This document shows positions 17,901 to 25,158 of a DNA stretch of 64,000 nt, one piece after another. The notes under the pieces were generated by a model, which saw nothing but the letters and a program-made list of their open reading frames with translations, ran no database searches and was not told the DNA's origin. The stretch comes from Paenibacillus sp. FSL R7-0337 (GTDB lineage Bacteria; Bacillota; Bacilli; Paenibacillales; Paenibacillaceae): positions 7,130,001-7,194,000 of the forward strand of contig NZ_CP150218.1 in NCBI RefSeq assembly GCF_037969875.1, read 5' to 3'. How positions within the stretch are numbered: position 1 is the first letter of the stretch; the number at the start of each line of letters is the position of its first letter. The position numbers were made by a program, and so were the translations under genes.

Positions 17901-18252
17901 GCTCACGCACGGGGAATACCGCCGGATCGTGATGACGCTGGGGCATAAGGAGCTGAAGGCTGAACACAAGGATGCCGGACTGCTGGACAGCGGGCTGCTC
18001 AGCCGGGGAACCGCGGAGCAGTTGTATCTGGCGATCCGGCTGGCACTGGCAGAAACAATGAGCAGCAAGGTGAATCTGCCGCTGTTCTTCGATGATCTCT
18101 TCGTTAATTTCGATGAACACCGGCTTCACGCGGCCCTGGCTCTGCTTGGTGAGCTATCGGCTTCCCGGCAGATCGTTATGATGACCTGCCACCGCCACGT
18201 CGCCGAAGCTGTGGCGGGTATCATTCCTGCTGCAGCAGTTATTTCCGTGTAG
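14980..18252 (+). CDS. yhaN: YhaN-like AAA ATPase with SMC/SbcC-type coiled coils
   Basis: A 1090-aa Rad50/SbcC-like ATPase. The Walker A motif is FGRNEAGKST near residue 30. Long Glu/Leu/Ala-rich coiled coils occupy about 170-460 and 570-950. The C-terminal lobe has a signature motif (LSRGTAEQLYLAIRLAL) and Walker B (LPLFFDDLFVNFD). In the middle (about residues 505-550) are two hydrophobic stretches, so the hinge region may insert in the membrane, as in YhaN relatives. The central coding region is very GC-rich. It is co-translated with the nuclease subunit (4-nt overlap) and its end overlaps the converging YkvI-type gene by 14 nt. Confidence 0.88.
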   Translation: MKIDSLRIGGYGRLAQRDIGLNEGVTVLFGRNEAGKSTTLQFIRAMLYGIPSRGNPAERYEPLQGGTHGGVLEARDESGALWTIRRYASGGAGPGRAEKLHIALLHPDGRTEELNQAELERRLLGGISRSMFRQLFAVSLDELQELSALQSGEMSSYLFHAGMGGGGEIMRAEKRLVQEAEKLYKPRGKVQEAARILQSIGKLEQEVAESRSYLPRYNGNTLALEAAEQQLEQMKLDRELAGARLMKLRKAQDIRELWLKWSEGRLELEELPVIASFPDNGAERWRSLTADLRSLQGAGFRLERLTAELTAELAAKPPDPLLAEQGPALEALDRSRSSYEDKRAEQQRIQAELTALREQLERLLRSIGAGWDTAELAGFTPAAADREAARRYAASFAGYDRQMETRGAELLSLRARKAAAAAALQAAERLLAQEHASGAADFAGLAARSPRELVQLWDELQQAAERWREAQLGPEGGASAPRRQDTAGGSRPGDNGRRAARYRRFLQAGAALTLLLPPALWLTGAPPVSVWSALGLLAAADLWLWAALRAAGAAGSPPEPGGGEAGKAAAEMLRLRGLLLSGAERESGKASSPDAGGLEAGMRELRRLMEAWGTWRQRVDRQAAEAEACRTEFAQLSGQEQVLTGELEEAEARFTELAVRYEEWLRQRRLPEGLSPDGLPDIFALAEQGHELLRQEAKWSARLSGLAAECALYEQEGLKLLAAAGTGRLDYIPFIAEQHPLPVTNPTPLTPAILSAPHHLTPAALLTWLELRKREWDQLKAELLRAESVEARLAEVREELAANHREQAELNLRCSKLLEEGGAENGEQFLRRSSAWLRRIEVTRSVRQSELAMFSGWDDKGRAELLSLLEHLDARRLAQERQAAEEAAAELEEERSALLEQRGKLLQEREALTERGKEDTALQQLEEQRASLRNLAGQYAVTALAAELMGRTRRIYEQEKQPQVLQLASVYFSKLTHGEYRRIVMTLGHKELKAEHKDAGLLDSGLLSRGTAEQLYLAIRLALAETMSSKVNLPLFFDDLFVNFDEHRLHAALALLGELSASRQIVMMTCHRHVAEAVAGIIPAAAVISV

Positions 18253-19372
18253 TCCGGATGGCAGGCTTGATGCTGACAATCGTGATCCCCTGCTTTTTGC
18301 CGCCCGCACCTCCTGTTGGGGGCTTGCCCTGCCCTGGCGGCGGAGATATGGGGGAACGCACGAGCATGACCACCCATATCAGACACAGCGCGCCGAAGAT
18401 CGGGTAGAAGATGCCCAGCAGCGAGCTGAAGCCGAATTGGCTGAACACATAGCAGATCAGCATTAGCAGCGGGGCGACCAGCGCAGGGGCAACCGGGAGA
18501 CGCTGCTGGAGCTGTACGCTTACACCGTAGATCCCCGCAACGAAGGTGCTGAAGATTTCCATGAAGATCAGCAGCAGAAAAATCATCTGCACCACTGGAC
18601 CCAGCCGGATGGCGATGCTTCCCATTGGAATCTCGAACTGCAGGATGCCCGGCATCTGCGAGCTCATGGCAAAATGGGCCGCCAGCAGCATGAAACCGAT
18701 GCCCGCTCCGCCCAAGATACCGCCGCGCACCAGCGCATGTTCATCATCCGTATGACGGGCTAGCGGAACCAGCACAGCCTGGGCCATGCCAAGGTTGAAC
18801 GAGGTATAGAGCAGCGGAGAGATCCAGGCATTGATGCTGCTGTAATCCGTGGGCAGGAAGAGGAAGCGTTCGGCTCCCGCAACACCCAGTGTATTACAGA
18901 CAAGGATCAGCGACAAAGTAAGCATCAGGGGCACCACCAGGCTGTTGATCTGCAGAATGCCAGAAATGCCGCGCTTCAGCAGCAAGTAAGATCCGAGGAT
19001 AGTCAGAAGCAGCCCCGCCTGATAGGGAAGGCCGAGATGCTCCTTGAAGATCGCCCCGGCGCCTGCCAGCATGATGCTGTTCACCCCGATTAGAATAATC
19101 ATGGTGAACAGGCTGATGATGGTCCCGGCCTTGGCTCCGAACAGGTGGCGGTTGAAATCCTCATACGAGTCCGCAGAGATTTTCCGGGCGATGATCATCA
19201 TTTTGGTGCCCAGCCAGATAAAGAGAGCGGCAGAGAATAGAATCGTCAGCAGCGCCCAGTGGCCGTATCTGGTGAAAAAACGGAGGATTTCCTGGCCGGT
19301 AGCGAATCCGGCGCCGACAATGGTGCCGATATAAGTGAAAGCGATCTGTAATGTGCGGACATGTGACTTCAT
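18239..19372 (-). CDS. YkvI-family multi-span membrane protein
   Basis: An uncharacterised transporter-like membrane protein (YkvI, COG3949 group) with about ten hydrophobic segments in 377 aa. The first helix has IGTIVGAGFATGQEILRFF, a glycine-rich broken helix typical of APC-fold transporters, which suggests amino-acid-like solute transport (inference). ATG 19372 is chosen because AAGGAGG lies 6 nt upstream; the frame opens 25 codons earlier without an SD. The C-terminus has a cytosolic Pro/Gly/Lys-rich tail whose coding sequence overlaps the end of yhaN. Confidence 0.82.
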   Translation of the reverse strand: MKSHVRTLQIAFTYIGTIVGAGFATGQEILRFFTRYGHWALLTILFSAALFIWLGTKMMIIARKISADSYEDFNRHLFGAKAGTIISLFTMIILIGVNSIMLAGAGAIFKEHLGLPYQAGLLLTILGSYLLLKRGISGILQINSLVVPLMLTLSLILVCNTLGVAGAERFLFLPTDYSSINAWISPLLYTSFNLGMAQAVLVPLARHTDDEHALVRGGILGGAGIGFMLLAAHFAMSSQMPGILQFEIPMGSIAIRLGPVVQMIFLLLIFMEIFSTFVAGIYGVSVQLQQRLPVAPALVAPLLMLICYVFSQFGFSSLLGIFYPIFGALCLIWVVMLVRSPISPPPGQGKPPTGGAGGKKQGITIVSIKPAIRTTRK

Positions 19373-19554
19373 GCTTAGCCTCCTTATGAATGCTGCGAAG
19401 TTTATAATCGCGGGGCCTGCAAGGATATAGCCTTGTGTAGTCCGCATAGTACAGGTTATGATGAGGAACAGAGGGACATGACTTCCGCCTGGACGAACAG
19501 GTGCGATTTCGGTGGAACGTCTGCGATTATAAAGGGTAATGGAGGTTTACAATT

Positions 19555-20124
19555 ATGGAATTATTGAAACAGCGGATTTTGGAGGAAGGCGTAGTCGTCT
19601 CGGATCAGGTGCTGAAGCTGGACGGGCTGCTCAACCACCAGGTCGATCCGATGCTGACGATGGAAATGGGACGGGAATTTGCCCGCAGATTTGCTGAGGC
19701 TGGAGTTACTCGCGTAGTGACTGTGGAATCCTCGGGGATTGCCGTGGCATTTGCCACCGCTTATGAGATGAAGGTGCCGCTGGTGTTTGCCCGCCGCAAA
19801 AAAACGCTGTTGGCTGATCCAGACGCACTTTGCGAACGGGTTCCATCTTTTACCAAAGGGATTGTTACGGACATTATGCTGTCCCGCCAGTTCATCTCGG
19901 AGGATGACAAAATCCTCTTCATCGACGATATTATAGCCAACGGCGACGCGGCCCGCGGCCTGATTAAGATTATCCAGCGTTCAGGAGCCGAGCTGGTGGG
20001 CCTTGGCATAGTGGTCGAAAAAAGCTTTCAGGCCGGCGCGCGCACAATCCGGGAACAGGGAATCCGTCTGGAATCCCTTGTTGATATTACCTCCCTTAAT
20101 GACGGGACCATCGTTTTTGGATAA
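19555..20124 (+). CDS. xpt: Xanthine phosphoribosyltransferase
   Basis: Salvages xanthine to XMP with PRPP. At 189 aa it matches Xpt length, and begins MELLKQRILEEGVVVSDQVLKLD as in the family. The PRPP-binding loop is ILFIDDIIANGDAARGL (about 120-136), and VESSGIAVAFATAY forms the purine-side region. The SD GGAGG lies just upstream. No pbuX-like partner is adjacent, and I do not see a purine-riboswitch core in the 180-nt leader, unlike many Bacillales xpt genes. Confidence 0.95.
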   Translation: MELLKQRILEEGVVVSDQVLKLDGLLNHQVDPMLTMEMGREFARRFAEAGVTRVVTVESSGIAVAFATAYEMKVPLVFARRKKTLLADPDALCERVPSFTKGIVTDIMLSRQFISEDDKILFIDDIIANGDAARGLIKIIQRSGAELVGLGIVVEKSFQAGARTIREQGIRLESLVDITSLNDGTIVFG

Positions 20125-20232
20125 GGTGGAAGTGACAATAACAGGAACATAGCCTATTTTTGAAACATCTGCTTTCCACCCTATAAGTTTTCCTTTATAA
20201 TAAAAATTAGACATGAGAGGGGAGGCGTCACA

Positions 20233-20550
20233 ATGGGGAAAGAACCGGTGACAGAGCAATTTTTCATTGATAAGCTAACCGAGGCTAAGGATCACTTCGA
20301 ACGTGCGCTGGATTGCAAACACACGGAGTTCGACGATTTGTATCCCTATATGATCGAACATCCTCAGTTTTTCTGGTACAAACGTTATGTTGCTTGGTCA
20401 GAGCTGTTGACAATCACAAGTTTGTGTGAAGAGCTGTCGTTCAATTGGAGACAGACATTCACAGAGCATCAGGTCGAATATCTGGAACAACGTGTGATGT
20501 CCGCTAAAGTTCTTGACTTCTGGTTTGAGAAGAATGAAGCGCTGATATAG
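20233..20550 (+). CDS. Conserved-looking small hypothetical protein
   Basis: A soluble 105-aa protein, rich in aromatic and acidic residues and probably all helical (EAKDHFERALDCKHTEFDDLY at its N-terminal half). No family is recognised. GGGGAGG 8 nt upstream supports ATG 20233. A terminator-like hairpin follows at 20591. It stands alone between xpt and another small gene. Confidence 0.7.
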   Translation: MGKEPVTEQFFIDKLTEAKDHFERALDCKHTEFDDLYPYMIEHPQFFWYKRYVAWSELLTITSLCEELSFNWRQTFTEHQVEYLEQRVMSAKVLDFWFEKNEALI

Positions 20551-20590
20551 GAACTTCATAAGACATACAGATTGCTTTTGAAAGATAACT

Positions 20591-20622
20591 AGACCCGGAT
20601 GATTCTCATTTGGGTCTTTTTC
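20591..20622 (+). terminator. Rho-independent terminator
   Basis: AGACCC (20591-20596) pairs with GGGTCT (20612-20617), followed by TTTTC. The stem is short, so strength is moderate. It lies about 40 nt after the 105-aa hypothetical gene. Confidence 0.65.
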
Positions 20623-20681
20623 ATGACCGGATTCAGAGTTGAATTGGACAAGCTAAGCACAGAGAGGGGAGCAAGAATACT

Positions 20682-20903
20682 ATGATCAGTGATGAACAAC
20701 TGGATGCCTACCGGATTTCCGGTGAGCGGGTAAGAGTCGTGCGCGACGGGCTGGCGAGCAATGATATCAGAGGGATCGTGCTGGCCTGGGACGAGACCCA
20801 GGTGATGATCCGGCGTCCGAACAAGCATGTGGTGAAGCTGGACCGGAGATACTTGTATCAGCCGGTGAGCGAGCCCAGACCAGAAGCCTATACCTCAGAA
20901 TGA
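20682..20903 (+). CDS. Small hypothetical protein (73 aa)
   Basis: A soluble, strongly beta-predicted protein (RVRVVRDG, GIVLAWDETQVMIRRPNKHVVKLDRRYLYQP) resembling a small barrel domain. No family is recognised. AGAGAGGGGAG lies upstream of ATG 20682. It is followed after 19 nt by the SDR gene and may be co-transcribed with it. Confidence 0.65.
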   Translation: MISDEQLDAYRISGERVRVVRDGLASNDIRGIVLAWDETQVMIRRPNKHVVKLDRRYLYQPVSEPRPEAYTSE

Positions 20904-20922
20904 GCGGAGAACGGAGGCCACG

Positions 20923-21714
20923 ATGAGTCATCATAATAAAATAGCGATCGTCACCGGCGGGACGGGCGGAATCGGGCGCTGTATCACCGAGGAATTACTG
21001 AAGGCCGGAGCAGTGGTTGCCTGCATCGATACAGATTCAGCAGCCGGACACTGGCTGGAGGAGCGGTATGGCACAGAGCGGCTGTTCTTCTATGCGGGCG
21101 ATATTGCGCAGCAGTCCGTGCTGGATGATTTCACCGCACAGGTAATCAGCCGCTACGGACAGGTGGATTACCTTATTAATAATGCCTGTATCAGCAAAAA
21201 AGGCTTGTTGTCCGAGTGCAGCTATGAGGATTTCGAGTATGTGCAGCGGATCGGAGTGACAGCGCCTTATTATCTGACGCTGCGGCTTAAGCCGTATTTA
21301 GCCCAAGGAGCCTCTATTGTGAATATCTCCTCCAGCCGGGAGCGGATGTCGCAGCCGGATACCGAGAGCTATACTGCCGCCAAAGGTGGGATTGGTGCTT
21401 TGACCCACGCCCTTAGTGTAAGTCTAGCCGGTAAGGCTAGGGTGAATGCCATCAGCCCGGGCTGGATTGACACTACGGCTTATCACGGTACGGAGGAAAC
21501 GCCGGAACCGGTTCATACAGAGCCGGACCGGCTGCAGCATCCTGCGGGACGGGTCGGAACTCCGGCAGATATCGCGGCTATGATGCTGTTCCTGTGCAGT
21601 GAGGCTGCGGGATTCATCACGGGCGAGAACATTACAATCGATGGCGGGATGGGCAAGCAGATGATCTACCACGGAGACGGGGGCTGGACCTTCCGCCCAG
21701 GAGGGCAATCATGA
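20923..21714 (+). CDS. SDR-family oxidoreductase
   Basis: A classical short-chain dehydrogenase of 263 aa. The NAD(P)-binding glycine motif is TGGTGGIG (residues 11-18), NNA is at about 86, the catalytic Ser lies in NISSSRERM, and the active-site pair is YTAAK. INAISPGW and DGG complete the family pattern. An aspartate after the second strand (CIDTD) suggests NAD preference. The substrate is unknown. GGAGG precedes ATG 20923, and the gene overlaps its downstream neighbour by 4 nt. Confidence 0.88.
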   Translation: MSHHNKIAIVTGGTGGIGRCITEELLKAGAVVACIDTDSAAGHWLEERYGTERLFFYAGDIAQQSVLDDFTAQVISRYGQVDYLINNACISKKGLLSECSYEDFEYVQRIGVTAPYYLTLRLKPYLAQGASIVNISSSRERMSQPDTESYTAAKGGIGALTHALSVSLAGKARVNAISPGWIDTTAYHGTEETPEPVHTEPDRLQHPAGRVGTPADIAAMMLFLCSEAAGFITGENITIDGGMGKQMIYHGDGGWTFRPGGQS

Positions 21715-22388
21715 AGCTGCCGGTTATTAAGAACGCCGGGGAACTGGCCGTGCTGGTGCGGGAGATCGGGTACCTGCCCTTGTTCCGCTGTGAGATCGCA
21801 GGCTTCTCTCTGGAGGAATGCACACCTGCGGGCTACTGGTTCGTGAAGGATGTAATCGGCCCGTGGGAATGGCGCGAGGAGATTGCGGCCGGGGGCGAGA
21901 TCGCTTATGCGAAGCTTTTTAACAAGAAGGCCGGGTTCATCAGCAGAGAATGGTATCCGGACTTCGCCAATTACCGCCGGGACGGTTATGATTTCGATGC
22001 CAGATATGATGACGGACTGGCCTCCATGGCCAGCAAACGAATCATGGATGTGCTGCTAGAGTATGAGGCAGGACTACTCTCCAGCGATCTTAAAGCGCTG
22101 TCCGGCTTCGCGGTCAAAGGTGCCAAAGGCTTCGACACAGCCATGACACTGCTCCAGATGCAGACCTACATTACAGCCAGCAAATTCGAGTATAAGCAGG
22201 ACAAGCATGGCCGTCCCTACGGCTGGGGAATCGGCCGTTATGCTGTGAGCGAGCATGTATTCGGAGCAGACTATGTGACTTCACGTTACAGCGATCAGCC
22301 CGAGGCATCCAGGGAGCGGATCATGGAGCATACGGCCAAGCTGTTCCTGGAGGCCGGGGCGAAGCAACTGGAGAAGGTCTTGAAGTAA
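21711..22388 (+). CDS. AlkZ-related (winged-helix glycosylase-like) protein
   Basis: A 225-aa soluble protein resembling the Firmicute group labelled AlkZ-related. Supporting features are IGPWEWREEIAAGGEIAYAKLF, NKKAGFISREWYPDF, FAVKGAKGFDTAMTLLQMQTYI and RPYGWGIGRYAV. The group shows distant similarity to the YcaQ/AlkZ DNA glycosylases, but I cannot see the catalytic residues needed to claim that activity. It is translationally coupled to the SDR gene by an ATGA overlap. Confidence 0.55.
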   Translation: MKLPVIKNAGELAVLVREIGYLPLFRCEIAGFSLEECTPAGYWFVKDVIGPWEWREEIAAGGEIAYAKLFNKKAGFISREWYPDFANYRRDGYDFDARYDDGLASMASKRIMDVLLEYEAGLLSSDLKALSGFAVKGAKGFDTAMTLLQMQTYITASKFEYKQDKHGRPYGWGIGRYAVSEHVFGADYVTSRYSDQPEASRERIMEHTAKLFLEAGAKQLEKVLK

Positions 22389-22427
22389 GTTCCCTCAGGC
22401 GTCGAACGAAGAGGCCGGGTTGCTGCT

Positions 22428-22546
22428 TGGGCCCAATGTATGCGAAAAATCGATTACAATTGCTCGCGTGGAGGTAGCTGGACCAAATATAATCGAAAAA
22501 CCGATTACAATTGCTCGCGCGAAGGTACCTGGGTCACATGTATGCC
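22428..22546. repeat. 51-bp-period tandem repeat, two full copies plus a partial
   Basis: Units start at TGGGCC 22428, TGGACC 22479 and TGGGTC 22530, each exactly 51 bp apart. The core CGATTACAATTGCTCGCG is identical in the first two copies. On the minus strand the array is open and reads as a 17-residue repeat containing RAIVIDFS or RAIVIGFS. The flanking frame (22395-22598, minus) has no convincing SD. It has the same period as the array at 56164. Confidence 0.8.
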
Positions 22547-22619
22547 GCCTGTACTCCAGACGACAAAGTCTAATCAAGCCGCTCACCCAACGTATCATAT
22601 ATTGTTCTGCACCCGCACC

Positions 22620-22651
22620 AAGAGCCTCGTCCGCAAAAGGACGAGGCTCTT
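22620..22651. terminator. Strong hairpin between convergent genes
   Basis: AAGAGCCTCGTCC pairs perfectly with GGACGAGGCTCTT around a 6-nt loop. Neither side has a long T-tract, so it may be a transcript-end stabiliser or a Rho-assisted terminator shared by the converging genes ending at 22388 and 22685. Confidence 0.55.
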
Positions 22652-22684
22652 CATGTCAGCAGTACATTCCACCACAAGGGCAGC

Positions 22685-23143
22685 TTAGATGGTCATGGCT
22701 AACTGTTCGGCTTGTTCTTCTCGGGGAAGAATGGAGGCAAGCTCGGCACCCAGTCCGAGGTAGGCGCGCATACGCTGCATCATCTCATTACGGAAGCCGG
22801 GCCATAGAATATGGATCTCGCCAACATAGCCCCGGCAGTTATACTCGGCGGTAACTCCGCGCTGATCCTGGCGCACAGTGTTGATCTTGAGCTGGTTCGC
22901 GGTAAGCTCGCGGGTAACCTCCTGCAGCATCAGGGATGTCTTCTTGGTAGCGCTGGATACCAGCTCCATGTAGAGCTGGGGAGTCTTGAACAGACCGCTC
23001 TTGCCGATGGCGCGGCAGTCCCGTTCAAATACTTTATGAATAAACGTTAGCAACAGATAGCTTCTGACCAGGGACAATTCATCTTTGGTTATATTCTCAG
23101 GGATTATTGGTGTATTTAGGGGGTATCTCTTGGTAATCGCCAT
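22685..23143 (-). CDS. Hypothetical protein (152 aa)
   Basis: A soluble protein with no recognised domain. The N-terminal half is helical (DELSLVRSYLLLTFIHKVFERD), the middle contains a beta stretch (AEYNCRGYVGEIHILWPGF), and the end is a helix with a Glu-rich tail. GAGGTGAT precedes ATG 23143 by 6-7 nt. It is monocistronic, converging on the AlkZ-related gene. Confidence 0.65.
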   Translation of the reverse strand: MAITKRYPLNTPIIPENITKDELSLVRSYLLLTFIHKVFERDCRAIGKSGLFKTPQLYMELVSSATKKTSLMLQEVTRELTANQLKINTVRQDQRGVTAEYNCRGYVGEIHILWPGFRNEMMQRMRAYLGLGAELASILPREEQAEQLAMTI

Positions 23144-23323
23144 TATAAATCACCTCATTTATAGTATGCGAACCTTTGTTCTCATTATACACCGAATCCG
23201 CAAATAAAAGCAATATTTTACTTGCAATTTATGGATAGCAATTTACAATAAAATAAACTTGACTCCATAATTCTGGCATGGTAAGATCTATCTTGTGGCT
23301 GCGAAAGTTAGCCAACTGAATAT

Positions 23324-23407
23324 GCGGTCATGGCGGAATTGGCAGACGCGCTGGCTTCAGGTGCCAGTGGTAGCAATATCGTGGAGGTTCGAGTCCTCTT
23401 GACCGCA
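23324..23407 (+). tRNA. tRNA-Leu (anticodon CAG)
   Basis: The 84-nt cloverleaf has acceptor stem GCGGTCA/TGACCGC, a D-arm GGCGGAATTGGCAGACGC, an anticodon stem CTGGC/GCCAG enclosing TTCAGGT (CAG anticodon, reads CUG), a long class II variable arm and the GTTCGAGTC T-loop. The discriminator is A and CCA is not encoded. It is followed at once by its own terminator. Confidence 0.95.
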
Positions 23408-23424
23408 TTACCGTAAGAATGAAT

Positions 23425-23467
23425 AAGCTCTTGAATCAGTCCTTTTGACGGTTCAGGAGCTTTTTTT
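23425..23467 (+). terminator. tRNA-Leu terminator
   Basis: AAGCTCTTGAA pairs with TTCAGGAGCTT around a loop of about 16 nt, followed by T7. Confidence 0.85.
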
Positions 23468-23522
23468 GATTGGTTAGATCTGATTGATAATAAGAATTAG
23501 GTGTGCCAATATGGTTTTGCTA

Positions 23523-23552
23523 TTGAAATAGGCCGCCTGTATTGTTTATGAT
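23523..23552 (+). promoter_or_regulatory. Candidate promoter of the MurR-like gene
   Basis: TTGAAA (23523-23528), an 18-nt spacer and TATGAT (23547-23552) lie 40 nt before ATG 23592. A near-direct repeat TATGATAAT/TATGATATT overlaps the -10 and could be an autoregulatory site. Confidence 0.4.
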
Positions 23553-23591
23553 AATATCTATGATATTCATTAAATCTTGAGTAGGTAGATT

Positions 23592-24455
23592 ATGAATTTA
23601 AATGACAATATATTAATCAAGATTCGTGAAATGAGGGAAAGCTTTACTCCGGTTGAACGGCTGGTCGGGGATTATATTCTGGAAAACAAAGAAGAGATTC
23701 CCCATTTGTCCATTAAAGAATTGGCCCAATCGAGTAAAACAAGTGATGCCTCGGTCCTGCGGTTCTGTAAAACAATGGGCTACAGCGGATACCGCAATTT
23801 TATTGTGAGTATATCAGCTTCTTTGGGTTCCCGCGATGAGGATGCAAAGGCCCAATATACAGATATTCAGCCGGGTGATGATCTCTCGACCATTATTTCA
23901 AATATTTCACTCAATAACATGAAATCCATTGAGGACACACTTAGTGTGGTTGACCGGAAAGAGATTGCAAGAGCAGTAGAAGTGCTGTGCCTTAGCAAAA
24001 GAATTGTTTTCTTTGGCATAGGGGCCTCGGGAATCGTGTGTATGGACGGGGAACAGAAATTCTCACGCATTAACAAGATGTGTCATGCTTATACGGACGG
24101 CCATAGCCAGCTTACTGCAGCAACCTTGCTCGGCAAAGATGATGTTGCCATTTTTATTTCTAACTCTGGTGCAACCAGTGATATTATTGACGCCCTGATC
24201 ATTGCCCAGAAGAATAAAGCGACATGTATTGCAGTTACCCGGTACAACAAAAGCGAGCTTGCAGTGCGGGCGGATATTGTTCTTAGCATATCTACCCCTG
24301 AAATAACGATCCGCAGTGGTGCCATGGGCTCGCGTATTGCTATGCTGACGATCATCGACATCCTGTTTGCCGGGGTTGCCAGTGCAGAATACGAGCAGGT
24401 AAAAACCTCTTTAACCAATACCCATAATATTTTGAAGAAAAAACTCAGATATTAA
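23592..24455 (+). CDS. murR: MurR/RpiR-family regulator
   Basis: An N-terminal HTH_6 domain (residues 1-80; LSIKELAQSSKTSDASVLRFCKTMGYSGY is the recognition region) is joined to a C-terminal SIS sugar-phosphate domain (about 110-260; GIGASGIV and FISNSGATSDI are the phosphosugar loops). Members sense sugar phosphates. The next gene, 700 bp away on the same strand, is murQ, so MurNAc-6-phosphate is the expected effector; that ligand is inferred from position. It has its own promoter and terminator, so it is separate from the downstream operon. Confidence 0.88.
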   Translation: MNLNDNILIKIREMRESFTPVERLVGDYILENKEEIPHLSIKELAQSSKTSDASVLRFCKTMGYSGYRNFIVSISASLGSRDEDAKAQYTDIQPGDDLSTIISNISLNNMKSIEDTLSVVDRKEIARAVEVLCLSKRIVFFGIGASGIVCMDGEQKFSRINKMCHAYTDGHSQLTAATLLGKDDVAIFISNSGATSDIIDALIIAQKNKATCIAVTRYNKSELAVRADIVLSISTPEITIRSGAMGSRIAMLTIIDILFAGVASAEYEQVKTSLTNTHNILKKKLRY

Positions 24456-24482
24456 GTTCTGGGAAGCGCATGAATTTGGAAG

Positions 24483-24517
24483 AAGCATTGATCGGTCATC
24501 GGTCAATGCTTTTTTTA
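24483..24517 (+). terminator. Terminator of the MurR-like gene
   Basis: AAGCATTGA (24483-24491) and TCAATGCTT (24503-24511) form a perfect 9-bp stem, followed by T6. Confidence 0.9.
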
Positions 24518-24953
24518 ATAGACAAGAATTTATATGTTTTGGGGTCCCCGCAAAGTACCTGAGTTATCATCGAAGCTAAATCCCCACTTTGTGGGGTTAT
24601 TTTATTGCGTTTAGTTCACCTGATCTCGCCTGAGGTGGGCTGCGAACGTAATTGAAGAGCAGAAGTGCACTTGAATTGGGTTTGATACTCTCCCTCTTAA
24701 CAGCGGAGCGTGCTCACCAAGCGTCGTACTTAAATCATGCGCATAAACCAAAAAGGAGGTGTCTTATTTGCCGTTTGCCGGCTTCTGAAGACACATCTGC
24801 TTCACAATATCCTGCGCCGCTTTGTTCTTCCCTTAGTCATGTCAGATTATCTACACCTTAGAATGTTTGATTTTGGCGAAACTAATGACTCGTTTTTCAA
24901 GGATGCGGCAGAAGAAGTGATAAGAACGTTTGACAAAAGTGAAAATTGTATAT

Positions 24954-24967
24954 TGTAAGCGCTTTAT
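24954..24967 (+). promoter_or_regulatory. Candidate CcpA (cre) site
   Basis: TGTAAGCGCTTTAT agrees with the cre consensus TGWAANCGNTNWCA at 12 of 14 positions; only the last two bases differ. It lies about 90 bp upstream of the murQ -35 element, which would suit catabolite control of a sugar salvage operon. Confidence 0.5.
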
Positions 24968-24997
24968 AAATGTGATATAACTGATTATAGAAGTATC

Positions 24998-25043
24998 TGA
25001 AATAAAAAATCGGAATAATATTCATAAATAAAATTTTATTTCA
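24998..25043. promoter_or_regulatory. 10-bp inverted repeat, candidate MurR operator
   Basis: TGAAATAAAA (24998-25007) and TTTTATTTCA (25034-25043) are perfect inverted repeats separated by 26 bp, ending 7 bp before the murQ -35 box. TGAAAT/ATTTCA half-sites suit RpiR-type regulators in general; the assignment to the upstream regulator is inference. Confidence 0.45.
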
Positions 25044-25050
25044 AAATCTA

Positions 25051-25079
25051 TTGACGGTTTTAGGAATATATATTAGTAT
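25051..25079 (+). promoter_or_regulatory. Candidate sigma-A promoter of the murQ operon
   Basis: TTGACG (25051-25056), a 17-nt spacer and TAGTAT (25074-25079), about 80 nt before ATG 25159. Confidence 0.6.
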
Positions 25080-25158
25080 AAAAATTAATAAATGTATGGT
25101 ATTCTAACATAATTTGTTAGATATATGTAATTTATATTTAAAAAGAAGGAGGATGACT

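Larger units (their letters stand above)
24518..25158. other. Long AT-rich regulatory region upstream of murQ
   Basis: The 640-bp gap holds a CCCCAC/GTGGGG hairpin with a T-rich tail (24582-24605), a strong SD (AAAAGGAGGTG) before a 6-codon TTG ORF (24768-24788), a cre-like site (24954-24967), a 10-bp inverted repeat and a sigma-A promoter. Longer frames here (for example 24737-24958) show no family resemblance, so I do not call a gene. Confidence 0.5.

Noticed and set aside
19373..19554. Possible purine riboswitch before xpt
   Set aside because: TATAAT-like and GTGGAAC-like pieces occur, but the conserved purine-aptamer core and paired loops are not present in order.
22395..22598. Minus-strand ORF across the 51-bp repeats as a protein gene
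   Set aside because: No SD or conserved start was found; openness follows from the 51-bp period, so it is reported as a repeat and not as a CDS.
24737..24958. 73-codon ORF upstream of murQ
   Set aside because: It overlaps the SD-plus-TTG signal in another frame, has no good SD and shows no family resemblance; the region looks regulatory.
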